Assembly (NCBI RefSeq): GCF_963576615.1
Contig: NC_088709.1
Location: 76,428,538-76,492,537 of the forward strand
DNA length: 64,000 nt
Direction: 5' to 3'
From: Watersipora subatra
Taxonomy: Eukaryota; Bryozoa; Gymnolaemata; Cheilostomatida; Watersiporidae
The position numbers were made by a program, and so were the translations under genes. The first letter of the stretch is position 1; every line of letters begins with the position of its first letter. A model generated the notes under the pieces. It worked only from the letters and a program-made list of their open reading frames with translations. It made no database searches and was not told where the DNA came from. Of the stretch, positions 50,342 through 61,778 are shown one piece after another.

Positions 50342-51257
50342 GTGACTATATTTTAAGCCTGAGACATTTACTTTCTATTCTTATAATTTAGTCTAAAGGT
50401 GTAGCTATCATATCTGTTTCTTGTTCTTAAAATAAACATAGGGTTATGGAAAAACCTTTTTACATTATGTACTTTGAAAATCTCAATTCTTCTGAAACTG
50501 TAGTGTTAAGGTGCAGCATCTGGGAAGGTTAACAGTAAAAGTTTAATTACATTAATCAACAAGATAAATTGACTTTAACAGTCAATAAACAAGACCAGAC
50601 CTTATCTAGAAGCTATTAGCAATAACTACTTGAAGTAATCTACCTGCCTTCAATAATAAACTGAGCAATTACCAATACGTTGTATAGTGATTGGTGGGAT
50701 AATCTAGTTCCATCAATCATCAACACAACACTAAGTTCAACAATTAAAATACACCACTAAAGTATTTCTAAAACAACAGTAATAATGACAAAATAATGGT
50801 TAAAATAGCAAATAAAAGTTATACCGCCACTCGAACAGTCCTCCATGTTTGTTTGCTCAGTCTTGTATGACTGCGAGAGTCAGCAGTCCTTATATAAAGA
50901 GGCTCACCAATTGATATAGTGAAGGAGAAGCGCCTCAGCTGATGATGGAAAAGGAGGCTTCATGGGCAGGCAAGAGAGGCTCTGCAGACGCAAGGGAAAA
51001 AGAGTTTCAGCAAGCCTTTTGGAAAAAGAGGCTCCTCAAACAGAGTAAAGAGCCTCAGCATGCAGAGGGAAAAAGAGTCTCGGAAGGCCTTCGTAGAAGA
51101 GGCTAAATCTTTGAAACAGTTTTCTTTTATAGATGTATATCATGTGGGTAGGTTAGCCTATAGGGAGTTGGTTGAGTGTTTAGTTTTCAATGTTTTCAAA
51201 TGTCAGCTGTGTGGAGATATCTTGTTTGCATAAGTTTCCAGCTGGTGTATGTGGTGT

Positions 51258-51303
51258 AAGGTACGGTGTGGTACGGTGTGGTACGGTGTGGTACGGTGTG
51301 GCA
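51258..51303. repeat. 10-bp tandem repeat
   Basis: Four copies of GTACGGTGTG. Confidence 0.9.
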
Positions 51304-51479
51304 TGTAAGGTGGAACTTGTGACTAACTACTGGTACCTAGGTCATGCCTGACGGAGGATGACAGATCTATATTAGTGTAATTATCTGATTCGTTTCCAAT
51401 GTCTTTTTGGTGGTTCTCTGGCAGGATGATTGACTCATTTTCTGTGATGGGTTCCTTCCATCACATCCTTCCATCCTTG

Positions 51480-51918
51480 TTTTGGGCATCATTTTGTTGG
51501 TGTGAATTGTATGCATATTTTATAGTCCGTCTTTACTCCCAGCTTGAATAGATCAGTTTGGATACCTCGGTTTAAAAATATTTCCATACAGCAGTGCTAC
51601 AGCCATTACTCATCTGTAGCATATTAGCTACAACCAGTTTCAAGCAAATACAGCAGTCTCTACTGTCCACACATATATGCGAGCCATCAACTCCTCAGCA
51701 GCCTTCGCTGCTACATGATACTTCTGCCTGTCTAGACCATCACACGCTGAAGGTTCCTTGTCAGCAAAAAAGGCACAGCAAATGAGTTACATAGTTCACA
51801 CGCTTTGCTGTCCTTCACAAGTAGCGAGTTTCTTTAGTTGTCGTTTCGATGTAAGCCAGCTTTTGTATTTTTGGCTAATCACAGGAAACCCAGACAGATA
51901 ATCACATAATATCTCACA
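51480..51918 (-). repeat. Probable 3' LTR of the Gypsy B element (far end not determined)
   Basis: Immediately after the pol stop codon (51972) the minus strand has a purine-rich tract, AAAAAGCTAGGGGAGA (51919-51934), followed by TGTGAGATATT. This is the usual order of polypurine tract and LTR start. No second LTR copy is seen in the window, so the LTR's end is a guess. Confidence 0.35.
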
Positions 51919-51971
51919 TCTCCCCTAGCTTTTTACAAAACTCCCCAGAAAGATGCAGTGGTCTCAAGTGT

Positions 51972-52032
51972 TTAGCTCTCAAAATCGTCCAGATACCTAA
52001 AATGTCGTAAAATTTTCTGCAACCGTCTAGGT
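51972..52032 (-). pseudogene. Ty3/Gypsy pol B, C-terminal end
   Basis: Basic C-terminal tail ending RYLDDFES and a stop, typical of Gypsy integrase ends. It is separated from the rest of the tail (52482 onward) by the hAT-type insertion; the frame is continuous across the 8-bp target site. Confidence 0.55.
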
Positions 52033-52481
52033 CAGGGGTTCCCACTTAGGTTTGCTGGTTTCCCCCTTTCCAAACTACAAAAACTCTATTCCCCCTCTTC
52101 TATCAGGCTTTGTTTTGCTTTCAATCTGCATACTTCTTCATATTTTGTCATTTCTGCATTCCACAGCACCAAATATTAAGTATCACAGCATGTAGTAGTT
52201 TAACTATCTTTATAAAGGTCTAGTCAGCATCTTATTGGTGACAAGGAAGTGGAAACTCCCCAATGTTATAGAAAGTATGATGAAACTATGAATCACAAGA
52301 TAGTACACAATGTAATAAACACCCAGTTTATTAACAACAAACAACAATATGCAGCATGTAACTATTATGCACAGCTTTGCAAATACAATGTATCAGCAAA
52401 AATTTATAAATCAAGGCCGGAATTACCCCCTGAAAATGAAAATTCCCTCTTTGGGGGAACCCCACCATTTGGGAACCACTG
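52033..52481. mobile_element. hAT-type MITE, 449 bp
   Basis: Ends CAGGGGTTCCCA and its inverted partner TGGGAACCACTG, flanked by a perfect 8-bp direct duplication GTCTAGGT (52025-52032 and 52482-52489). Both the CAG-type ends and the 8-bp duplication are hAT hallmarks. No transposase. It interrupts the Gypsy B pol reading frame. Confidence 0.88.
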
Positions 52482-52803
52482 GTCTAGGTGGTTCTGACTG
52501 ATTGGGCAGACTATCTGCCTGAACCACCAGCTGGTCTCCATCAACTACAGGCTCGAATTTTTCAGCTGGCAGCTGAGCTTTGTCAGCTTTCTGATTTTTT
52601 ACTGCCTCAGCATCAGCCTCGCCTAGAAGCTCAACAGGCAGTGTCTGGGCAGTAACCATCACCACAGGCGGTGTATCAAAAGCATTAACTTCAAAAATGT
52701 GGCTGCCGCCTAAACCCAATGGTCTAGGTCCAACGTCATTGACAAATTTGTGGCCAGCGCGTATGGCATTGCTGCAGCGGCATGACATCTCTCACATGCT
52801 TTA
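52482..52803 (-). pseudogene. Ty3/Gypsy pol B, integrase C-terminal part
   Basis: Begins at the Harbinger junction with KHVRDVMPLQQ, resembling the conserved RHV+D motif near the end of many Gypsy integrases. After a frameshift it continues as a long proline/acid-rich tail to SEPPR at the hAT insertion. It is decayed and not an independent gene, although a 121-codon frame starts inside it. Confidence 0.6.
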
Positions 52804-53056
52804 AGGTTCACACTATATCGCTGTATTACGGCGTTGATGCCATAATACTTCGGTGATTGTCGATGATGACAATGTTCACACTAGCACAAACCCATCCGCG
52901 TTCGTATCAGGGAACATATATAAAACGGTCACCGAAGCGTCAGCGATGGGCGTGGCCTAATTAATAACAGACCATTGAGACGCACATAAACATACGAGTT
53001 TCGGTTTAGTAGCAGAAGCTAGTACCACGCGTATCGAGCAATCACTTTTGTTGAAG

Positions 53057-55203
53057 ATGGATAGAAAATTAAAACTAAGAAAAGTACTTGTCTTAGCATT
53101 GCTCAGACGAAGAAACCAACTTAGATAACAACAGCAAGCAGCAGAGTTTTACACCTGAAGGAGGAATAAAAGAAGATGGTGGGTGCGTCCAGCCTGGAAG
53201 AGAAGAAATCAAAAAGGACAATTTAACACACTCTATCATACATTGCGCAATGAAGACCGTGAAATGTTTTTTCGGTGAGTAAATATACATAGGTCTAACA
53301 AGAATATTATCATTAACTTATCATAAGCAAAACGAGTCAGTATAAAAAAATTCTGGGCATGCGTCTGGCTCCTGCTAGTTCAACAAGTGGAGTATAGCAA
53401 TACATCAAACAAAACAATTCAGTCGTGATTTATAATCAAATTATTTACGACAAAAACCGTCACCACCCATTATCGTTACGTTTGTGGGATCTAACTTTTA
53501 GCCCACTTGTGATATGAGCCAGTAATTGGAGTTTCATACTCAATTGCATGACAGATTTGATCCGTTGTACTATGCAAGCTTGAAACAGTTTCTTTTTATA
53601 CTTATATGCTTAAAATCAGAGTAACCAGTAATCCATGTTCTTGTTGTTGTAGATACACTCGCATGTCACCTGAACGGTTTAATCATCTGCTCACCTTAGT
53701 GAGAGAAGATATTCAACCAAGGTACTGTAAGTTCCGAAAAGGTATTTCTGCTGAGGAGAAACTTCTGGTCACGCTGCGTTACCTGGCTACTGGCGATTCA
53801 CAACACAGCCAGTCTTTCAATTTTCAGCTGGGCCGCTCTACTGTCTCCAAGATTTTCAGAGACACATGCGAGTCCATATGGAATAGACTTGGAGCGACTT
53901 ACTTAAAGTTTCCTTCCTGTCTCGAGGAGTGGAGTCAGATTGCGAGTGAATATGAAAAACATGGAACTTTCCTCATGTGATTGGTGCGCTAGACGATAAG
54001 CATAAGTTCTTCTCAAGTAGCTTTTTAGTGTCCTGATTTACAGCAATGGCGGAATAAACCAACAAGCCTTGTTATTATCCATTCTAGTGTCTGTAGTGTC
54101 AAAAGTTATATAATCAAATTCTTTTGAAAAGCGTAATTTTTATCATTTTCATTTCTGTCTTTATGCCATATTCTTACTACTCATTGTAGCAGAGAGTATT
54201 GTATGGCTCTGCTCACTCGGAATTTGCTTTACAGTGCAAATGTTATCAACACTCACACTACTGCTTTGAGAAACTATGTCTACAAACAGACAACTTCTCC
54301 GGGTGAGGGTGTTGGTATTGATAGTTTGTCCCTTTGCACTCAACAGCAACCATAGGATTGAGTCTAGGCTGCACTAGGTAAGCCTGTTGTCAAAAATTAA
54401 AGCACAAATAAACCTGCATAACCTTCATTATATTTTGTTACAGGGAAGCATGTGAGATTGGAGTGTCCCAAGTTTGGAGGTTCCATGTATTACAATTACA
54501 AAAATTTTCACAGTGCCGTACTAATGGCCATGTGCGATGCACAGTACAAGTTCACATATGTTGACATAGGACATTATGGCAAAGACGATGATGCCAGTAT
54601 CTCCAGCCAGAGTGAGCTTTATGACATGTTAGAGAATAACAGACTTCCTCTGCCAAAGATGCACCTGTTGGTGGGGTGGACACTCCGTATTATATACTGG
54701 GTGATGAGATATTCGCCTTAAAAACCTGGCTCATGAAACCATATAGTAGGCGTGGCCTGACAACTGAGCAGCAGGTATTTAACTATCGTCTATCTCGGTC
54801 TCGTCGCACAATTGAAAATGCCTTCAGCATTTTATCCGCAAGATGGAGGATATTTCATCACCCTATCAAGGCCGACTTAACTTTGGTGGAATTAATAATA
54901 AAAGCTACGACCTGCTTGCATAATTACCTACACTCAACTGAAAACACAAAATATATTCCATCAGGTTTTGTGGATTCATTCAACAATGATGGAATGCAGC
55001 CAGGAAATTGGCGATCACTGGTTCAAGACGACGCCCAACCAGCTCTCCATGCTCCTCCATGCATAGCCACACGCAATTACTGCTATGATGCTAAAGAGCA
55101 AAGAGATAACTTGTGTCAATACATAAATAGTACAGAGGGTTCTGTAGGCTGGCAGGCAACTCATGCAGCCAGTTGCGGCCAGGTAGATGCAAACCATGAA
55201 TAG
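53057..55203 (+). pseudogene. PIF/Harbinger (HARBI1-type) DDE transposase, broken
   Basis: Three exons. Exon 1 (53057-53274) begins MDRKLKLRKVLVLALLRRR, has two in-frame stops (TAA, TGA), then RRWWVRPAW, a Harbinger hallmark, and a perfect donor GTGAGT. Exon 2 (53653-53995) carries YTRMSPERFNHLL and the helix-turn-helix region. After a frameshift near 53961 comes WNFPHVIGALD with the first catalytic Asp. Its donor reads ATAAGC where GTAAGC is expected. Exon 3 (54444-55203) has GGSMYYNYKNFHS and YVDIGHYG with the second Asp, then a frameshift near 54658, then YYILGDEIF and RRTIENAF with the catalytic Glu. The encoded protein would cut and rejoin the element's own ends. Five lesions make it inactive. 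Confidence 0.85.
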
Positions 55204-55603
55204 TAAAATCATGTCATTTGTCTCATGATCAATCGCAAATCGCTTGCATTCTTCAAGTTTTCCATATCTGTAAAATTATCCTTTACACAATTTTTTTAAT
55301 TGCCATTCATAATATATGATGACTGATAGTTTTTTGCCTGCTTCTTTGCTGAATCAATTAATTCTCTAATAAACCATAGTTTAAACTGCAAAAACCTTTA
55401 TTGCATAACTTTTGTGGTCTTCAATAGCAGACCTTGACTTGGTTAATTAAGTGAATAACTAATTATGCTGAATAAAAAGCAGAGTATTTGCACAATAAAA
55501 AATTGTAGTTTTGATGCGAAAAACATGTTATATTTAATTATCGTATACAGTTTATAAAATAATACACATGTAATAATATGATAAGATAATATAAAATGTA
55601 ATG

Positions 55604-56021
55604 TATGGGCGTTTTCCATAAATAATAATTTGACATTTTGAGTTATTTGATGCCACCATACACACATGCCATCCACATGCACATTTGCTCCCAATATAAA
55701 ATTCCTTGAATTAATTGATGCAGTATTTTCTTGGCTTTCAGATAATATGAAATGTAGTGCTTTCAAAATAGTAGTTCCGGAGCTATGAAGTGCAACATGC
55801 CTAAATGATGTGACATTTTGTGATGTCCCATCATTTATGCATGTTGCCTTTCATAGCTCCGGAACTATTATTTGGAAAGCACTACATTTTATATTATCTG
55901 AAAGCCAAGAAGATACTGCATCAATTAATTCAAAGAGTTTTTTATAATGGGAGCAAATGTGCATGTATGGTGGCATCAAATAACTCTAAATGTTAAATTA
56001 TTATTTATGGATACGCCCATA
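55604..56021. mobile_element. Foldback MITE nested in the Harbinger element, 418 bp
   Basis: Ends TATGGGCGT and its complement. The two arms (about 190-200 bp each) match imperfectly through the whole length, with shared GATGCCACCATACA, GATGCAGTAT and GTTCCGGAGCTATGAA blocks. The centre is a short TGACATTTTGTGATGTC stem-loop. No coding capacity. Confidence 0.85.
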
Positions 56022-56044
56022 TACTATGCATATTAGCTATATAT

Positions 56045-57157
56045 TCAGTTATGATGATAAGGAGAATTTTGGGACGAAGGTGATGACAACGAGAGTGGTG
56101 GTTGTGAGTAGGATGGTGTCGAAGGATGCTGGTAGGTGTAATATGTCTGCGGTGGTGGTGGCATATTCTGCTGTCCGAGTAATTCGGTATATCTGGTCAG
56201 CATATCTTGCTGAAACCTCAGCTGGTTTTCAACTGAGAGTTTGTTCATTTTTTTTAAATATTGACTTGAAAAAACTGGCATCACCACACTCATCATCGTC
56301 ATCCTGCTCCAGACTCCGTATCGCTGATATCAGCTCTTGCATTAGTAGGTCATCGGTATCATTCTAACAATAGCAAATATAAAATAATTTCTGACTATTT
56401 CTCAAAGCAAAACTCTGACAACCAATCAAATCAATAATGGATAAACCTAAACATTCTACTATGGCATAGCGTAATTTTACCTTAGCTTTTTTAGGTTTCC
56501 TAAACTTCGTCAGAGAGGTCGATGCACAGGTCTCAATGCCGGGAGCTGTCACTTCTAAAACAGATAACTATGCCACATAAAAAGCACAATCATTCTACCA
56601 TACACAAAAATAATTTTTGTTAATATTCCCACAATAAAAAACTGCTCCCACATTCACACTTTTTACATACCCATGGCGTCCTCCGTGGATGTGGAGGTAG
56701 AACAAAGAGGTGTTTCTATTAGAACGTTAGTATGATTGTCATCAGTAGTTGTTGTGCTAGATTGTTCTTCCGAGTCAAGCTTTCTTTTTGTACATGCAGA
56801 TTGGTGTAGGTTATTCGACGTTCCATACTTTGTCTGGATAAATGGAGCCAGCCATCGCATATGCTCGAGTTCAGAAGTAAATGTTACAGATTCTCAGCCA
56901 GACCCTGATGCCGGTTTATTTTTATTCAAATACCGGCTCAATTTAGTCTGCAGCGTTCCATATCTGGTAATAGCTACTTCCAATTCTAATCGACTCTTTC
57001 GCTCAATATCTATCCACGCATTACCCTTTTTATGTCTATCTTTGAAATCTGAGCATCCTCTACCCTACACAGCTCTGTGGCTTCTTACAATTTCCATAAA
57101 ATCCTCGTCGTTGATTTGCTGTTCCTGGTTGATATTGGTGCAACCGGTTGCTTCCAT
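56045..57157 (-). pseudogene. MADF-BESS (Myb/SANT-like) accessory gene of the Harbinger element, broken
   Basis: Exon 1 (56671-57157) starts MEATGCTNINQEQQ and encodes a MADF domain: FMEIVRSHRAV, an in-frame TAG, then CSDFKDRHKKGNAWIDIE. A second stop (TGA) follows PASGSG, then a Ser/Thr-rich linker. Exon 2 (56481-56554) is basic (KFRKPKKAK). Exon 3 (56045-56363) has an acidic stretch and DASFFKSIFKK, a BESS-like motif interrupted by a frameshift in an A8 run near 56250, then a Pro/Ser-rich tail. Splice phases agree. In active Harbinger elements this second protein binds the ends and helps bring the transposase to the nucleus. Plus-strand frames here are shadows. Confidence 0.8.
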
Positions 57158-57495
57158 GTTTATTTGTCTAATTTATTGTCTATTTATTTACAAGTATTAA
57201 TTTCGCACGGAAGAATCTCGACTGCAGACCCACGTTTTTGCCAAATACCAGTCCCACAGCTACTATCATATACAGAAACCACGCTATCCGCAATCACGAA
57301 TGGTCTTCGCCGAAATGGTTCACATTACACATGCTGTCATCGATGCTGCGCGAACTATCGAGAAAGTTTGACAGCGGCAAACTTTCCCAACGTGTCCTCA
57401 ATGCTTCATCGATGCCATTAATTCACGGTTCACATAATCGACGATGATTGCCGAAAGGGAAACCCCGAGATACGGCGATATAGTGTGAACCGGCC

Positions 57496-58165
57496 TTAAG
57501 CGTACCACTCACACAAAATGCGTGCTTAGTAACAATGCTCGTAACCTTACCTAGTAACCTTACCTAGTACCCATTGTTTTGTTCAAGGTAGTGGTTTCAC
57601 CCATACCTCATCACCCGCACCAAAACAGCTCAACATTTTCCATGTATGCCTTGTGGCTTATATCAAAAGGAAACTCTATCGATTGTCCTGTGATTTCTCG
57701 TCATGATGCCATTGTCATTTGGGAGTAAGCGACCCGAAACCTCATGGAGTTCCCCCACTGGTCAGCAAACTGTTCAACGACAGTTGGCCTAAACGCCACT
57801 GAGTTGTCTATCAACGACTCATCACACAGTCCTCGCTCAATAACTTCACCACGTAGTTGAGCAACTACACTTGCCACAGATTTAGTTAGCAAATGTTCCC
57901 AAATGGTGAAATGCAATGGGCGACAGTCTACCATTGAAAGGAGTAGCCGGCCACCATAATGAGTCACGTCAATTTCAACTCTGCGCTAACTCTCCTCGAC
58001 AGCCAGACTGCTAGCTGTCACAACATTTTCAACCTTTAGTACAAGGTCTATACACTAGCATCACTTACATTTAGCCAATTTATACCTCACCTAGTGGTGC
58101 GACAGGCTATTGCAAATTCGTCAAGCAAGATACAGTGTCCTGTCTACACCCGAGTGTCAAAATGA
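57496..58165 (-). pseudogene. Ty3/Gypsy pol B, integrase N-terminal and core part
   Basis: On the minus strand: a zinc-finger-like start (HSGVDRTLYLA, then Cys residues ending CIDLVL), then the core with IDVTHYGG, DCRPLHFTIW, ERGLCDESLIDNSVAFRP and SMRFRVAYS. These are the integrase pattern with Asp residues in the expected places. Past a stop (57701) a remnant DEVWVKP is readable up to the Harbinger insertion at 57496. Stops and shifts throughout. Confidence 0.75.
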
Positions 58166-58199
58166 GCTGCCCATTTGGCATCTTCCACACTCTTCCCAG

Positions 58200-59410
58200 T
58201 AGAGAGTAGAACTCTCTCCAGTAGAGAGTAGAACTCTCCCCAGTAACGGGTAGAACTGGTATAGCCAGTTTCCTATTATAAAGAGCTTTTGGCCAGCAGG
58301 GGATAGTCCATTATCTATCGACAATGCACAAAAAGCTAGCGATGCAAGATACAGATTGGTTTTTTTCTTCACCAAAAGCTTTATCATATAAGTGGCTCTT
58401 TTGGCAGTGCTGTAGGCTTGCGAGTGCTTTAGCAAACTAGTTATCTATTTAAAACTGTATTACAAATAATTGAAACTATCAAAAAATATTGTGATCCGTA
58501 GCTTGAAACTAGTAGCTCAGAGATGCCATGGCGCCCAAAGATGATTTTTATGGGATCAATGGTCTCCAGGCTGTTGAGCTCATTCAGTGTGGCGATCTTG
58601 ATGTAATAAAAAGAATAATCAACTAACAGTAGATACCAAGATTCTCAAAATAGAACAAATCTCAACCTTAATGCTTCTATACGCGAGCTGAAAGTTCCGA
58701 TCTTATTAGTGGCTAAAGAAAAACTTGGGCCACTTTTCGACCCAATTCCCATGAGTGCACAATTTTAGCCATTTATTTTGATGTACTACACACCCAAATC
58801 AACTTCTTTGGTCCATCTTTGCATTTGATAATGCCTGAATGACCTTGGTGAACTTTCGTCATAAACAAGCACTCCATTAATCACAATTATCCTAGAGCGA
58901 TTTGTGAAGAAGGGACATACAGACCAGTGAGTCATAGAAGGTCATATACAAAGTCTACAATGCATTAAACAAGTAGTGAACTTTTGACAACACCTCTCAA
59001 TACCACCATTTTTCTGTGTTTTCATGAGTTTATTGGGTCTATCATTGGAGGCGAAGTAAAACAGGGTACTCTGACCATCTTTTTCTACTTCTTCAGTAAA
59101 CGCTATATCTTCCACAGTGAGAACAGCTCATGAACAAAAAAGCACAATGGCCACAATATTTTGTTTTCTAATAATGTGCTCTATCTGGTACTGAAAGTAT
59201 AGCATATACCTACGAAAACAATGAACGCAAGCAGGCATTTTGCTGAGATCAGTGTCACTATATAAAACCACAAACTGTTTGTGGTCAGTTTGGATGCTAG
59301 CAGTCATACTTACTGTAACCTCTGAACTCTTCACAAATCTACACAATGGCTAGGGCTTCCTGTTCAATGGCGCGTATGGCTGTTCTGTGTCATTGTGAGC
59401 ACTTAAATCC
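58200..59410 (-). pseudogene. Second Ty3/Gypsy remnant (A): RNase H to integrase
   Basis: In minus-strand order: AIRAIEQEALAIV and IQTDHKQFVVLYS (RNase H, about 59410-59130); GHSGIIKCKDG (integrase zinc region, about 58850); LLLVDYSFYYIKIATLN and KIIFGRHGIS (core, about 58660-58550); and LYLASLAF...NGLSPA (end of core, about 58300). This lineage differs from element B. It is full of stops and frameshifts. No LTR was found. Confidence 0.7.
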
Positions 59411-59419
59411 TGTTTAAAA

Positions 59420-61250
59420 TATGTGGCTCTAGGTGTAGTAATAGCTATATCAGTGAGTCAAAATGGTGCATGTGCTCGTATGTGGAAATGAGGCTTGATG
59501 AGGTTTATTTTGGCAAATATTCAATGTATTCATGATTTACAGAAGCTTCGACTCGTATCCAATGGCAACATGCAATGCTTGGTCAAGTTTGCGGATCAGA
59601 TGGAGGAACTTTGCTACAGTCGGCTTGGTGAGGACTGATTGACAGCCTAAGAATGGCAATGGTGGAAGTCGTACTTCCTCTCTCTACACTAGAGAATTTG
59701 ACGTTGCAGCATTCCACTTTCTGTTTGATTTTTTAGAAAACAAAAGAGGAGTTTCTCATAGATAAGTCGGGGGCCAGCAGGAGAAGTGAAAAACATGTAG
59801 AGATTTATACAGCTCGTGGTATGGGCTTCAAAAGTGGAAGCTGTATGAATCTTTACATATTTCTTCCTTCTGGAAACAAACCTTCTAAAATGATAATTCG
59901 CTCTGGTCAGCTCTTGAATCCAGCGATCTTTCGCAATCAGCTTGCTGCAACCAAACTGTGCCAGCCAGTGTACCAGTCAGTAGCATTAACAGAAGCACCA
60001 GTGACAAGCTTTGTATAGTTAACTCATGTGCAAGTTTCTAGTAAAGGTCTGTTAGTAAATGCATAAAGAAAGTTAAGATACTGCATGTGTGTTACAGATG
60101 TTTTAAAAGGCACCAAACAAAGCATTGTAATAATAAAACCGAACATAGAATTATTATTTGATTAGGTTCAATTGGTACCTTCATTACCTACTATGGGGTC
60201 CGGCACCTGAAATCTTGGCAGCTACGTCCTACACAGCTCTTTCTCACCACTACTAATAATGTTGAGTCTAATCATTTGAATTATCTCTGCGAAATCACAC
60301 TTGTATCTATTACACAGCCTATTAATAGGTTTCATGTTTTGATCTTGAGCAGATTATAGCCAAAATATCAAAGTTGAATTTACAGGTCATCAAACCGTTG
60401 TTCCCCACCATTCTTTTATAGGTTTTGCAGAGATAGTCAGAAAGTATTGACTTTTTTTTCACTGTGTTTATAAACTGCTCTTATAAACACATAGACATCA
60501 CACTCGATCTTCAAGGGATCGTGCGCACATGAATAACTTAAAACCTGTTGCAAAGGTGCATCACAGTTAGCGGAAACATACACATGGTTGTATTTATTAA
60601 CAAAGAGCTGCCGGATAGGAAGTGATTGAGCTATGATTAGTAGCATAGATTGATAAAAATTTACAGAAATTTGAGGTGTATTAACATGAGTCTATTAACC
60701 ATTAAGAAATAGGAGAGTAACATAGCTTTCATTAAATGGTGCACAACCTTTTCTGGTGCACAACCCTTCAAGGATACTTACAGCTGTCAAGACCTTAATG
60801 AGTCTATTGAGCTAACCAGGGTCACGGTACCCATAATCAGGAAGGTCTCCTCGCATGCTTGCGTCATGATGGATGCCATTCTAAACTATGTATGCAGTCA
60901 TCTTGTCCTGCTGCGAATGATTGTCGAAAATTGAAAACAAAGCCTTTGATCCAAAGCTGTTGTTTTGCATTCTTAGACATTGGCAGTTAGGCCTTATAAC
61001 CTGTTCCCCTATAGTACTTTCCGAAATGAGGGTGCTCAAGCCATACAAAATGAAAATAGCTGTCAAACTTTCGTAGGATAATATTAATGTATAACTTTTT
61101 CCTTAATAAACTGAAGGATATGAAAAGGCAACTAAATTAATATCTAAATTACAAAAGGGTGTAGATGTACTCTCTTCTTGTACACCTCATGGAAAATCAT
61201 AAGTGATGGCTATGTTTCCATGTTGTTCCCTGGTAGAAGAGTGCTAGCGC
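59420..61250. other. No gene recognised
   Basis: Short frames occur (for example a 65-codon plus-strand frame at 59821 and minus-strand frames at 60437 and 60881), but none has a domain, splice context or repeat structure I can support. The part near 59420-59700 could be more decayed Gypsy A. Confidence 0.45.
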
Positions 61251-61778
61251 TCAGTCATCTTCCATCAGGCTCCTTTCATTTCCGAATGGCTGCCTGCATG
61301 TCGGGCACTGCCTAGTTTCACTTGTTTCGATTAACTGTTTGATGCAATCTTTACAAAACTTGTGAGAACACGGTAAACTTTCAGGGTCTTTTAAATCATC
61401 CAGACAAATAGGGCAATCATATTTCTTACGCTTGACCTCTGTAACTACAGAAGTGGCTACAACAGTCGTCGTCGTTAGTCGGGCGCATCTAGTCACACCA
61501 CCCACAGATGATTTATCTCCAGCGGTAGTATCAGTATTATGAATTGCATTAGTAGAAAAATGTCTATGAAGAGGCTCTTGATCTATGAGCGGCAGTGCAC
61601 AGCATGGATCACTAAATGACCTTGCACGTGAGGTTTCTCCTGTAATACTGTTGTGTCCATTATCTACGTAGCTTTTGTCTACAGGTGATGTTCTTGAAGG
61701 ACACTGATCGGATGTTACAATGGGTGGGTTGTTGGTAACCCTAGAGGCTGTTCCTGAGTAGACAGCAGAATCTATACT
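61251..61778 (-). CDS. Macro-RING gene, last exon (linker and RING)
   Basis: Acceptor GTTTACTACAG, phase 0, 175 codons plus stop. The RING has all eight zinc ligands. No clear AATAAA is visible in the next 200 bp. Confidence 0.85.
   Translation of the reverse strand, partial: SIDSAVYSGTASRVTNNPPIVTSDQCPSRTSPVDKSYVDNGHNSITGETSRARSFSDPCCALPLIDQEPLHRHFSTNAIHNTDTTAGDKSSVGGVTRCARLTTTTVVATSVVTEVKRKKYDCPICLDDLKDPESLPCSHKFCKDCIKQLIETSETRQCPTCRQPFGNERSLMEDD

Larger units (their letters stand above)
47551..51133. mobile_element. Large inverted repeat (foldback-like), right arm interrupted
   Basis: The left arm (47551-48190) is the imperfect reverse complement of two right-arm blocks, 49555-49742 and 50728-51133. 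Examples: the GTGTGAACTAATT-type block at about 49638 pairs with about 48105; TTCAACAATTAAAATACACC (about 50736) pairs with about 47985; GAGGCTC-rich blocks at 50900-51110 pair with 47580-47830. The outermost arms carry degenerate GAGGCTC...GGAAAAAGAG repeats. The 1.4-kb loop has no recognisable gene. About 985 bp (49743-50727) in the right arm has no counterpart on the left. Confidence 0.6.
52804..57495. mobile_element. Complete two-gene PIF/Harbinger element, 4.69 kb, decayed
   Basis: The ends are inverted: GGTTCACACTATATCGC near 52805 and its exact complement ending near 57491, with weaker similarity for about 90 bp. The flank is TTA on both sides (52801-52803 and 57496-57498), the usual 3-bp target. 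Inside are a DDE transposase on + and a MADF-BESS gene on -, convergently arranged, as expected of this superfamily. Both genes are broken. The element sits inside Gypsy B pol and contains a foldback MITE between its genes. Confidence 0.9.

Noticed and set aside
56736..57447. Plus-strand frames of 154, 114 and 69 codons
   Set aside because: Antisense to the MADF exon and overlapping the Harbinger end; no domain.
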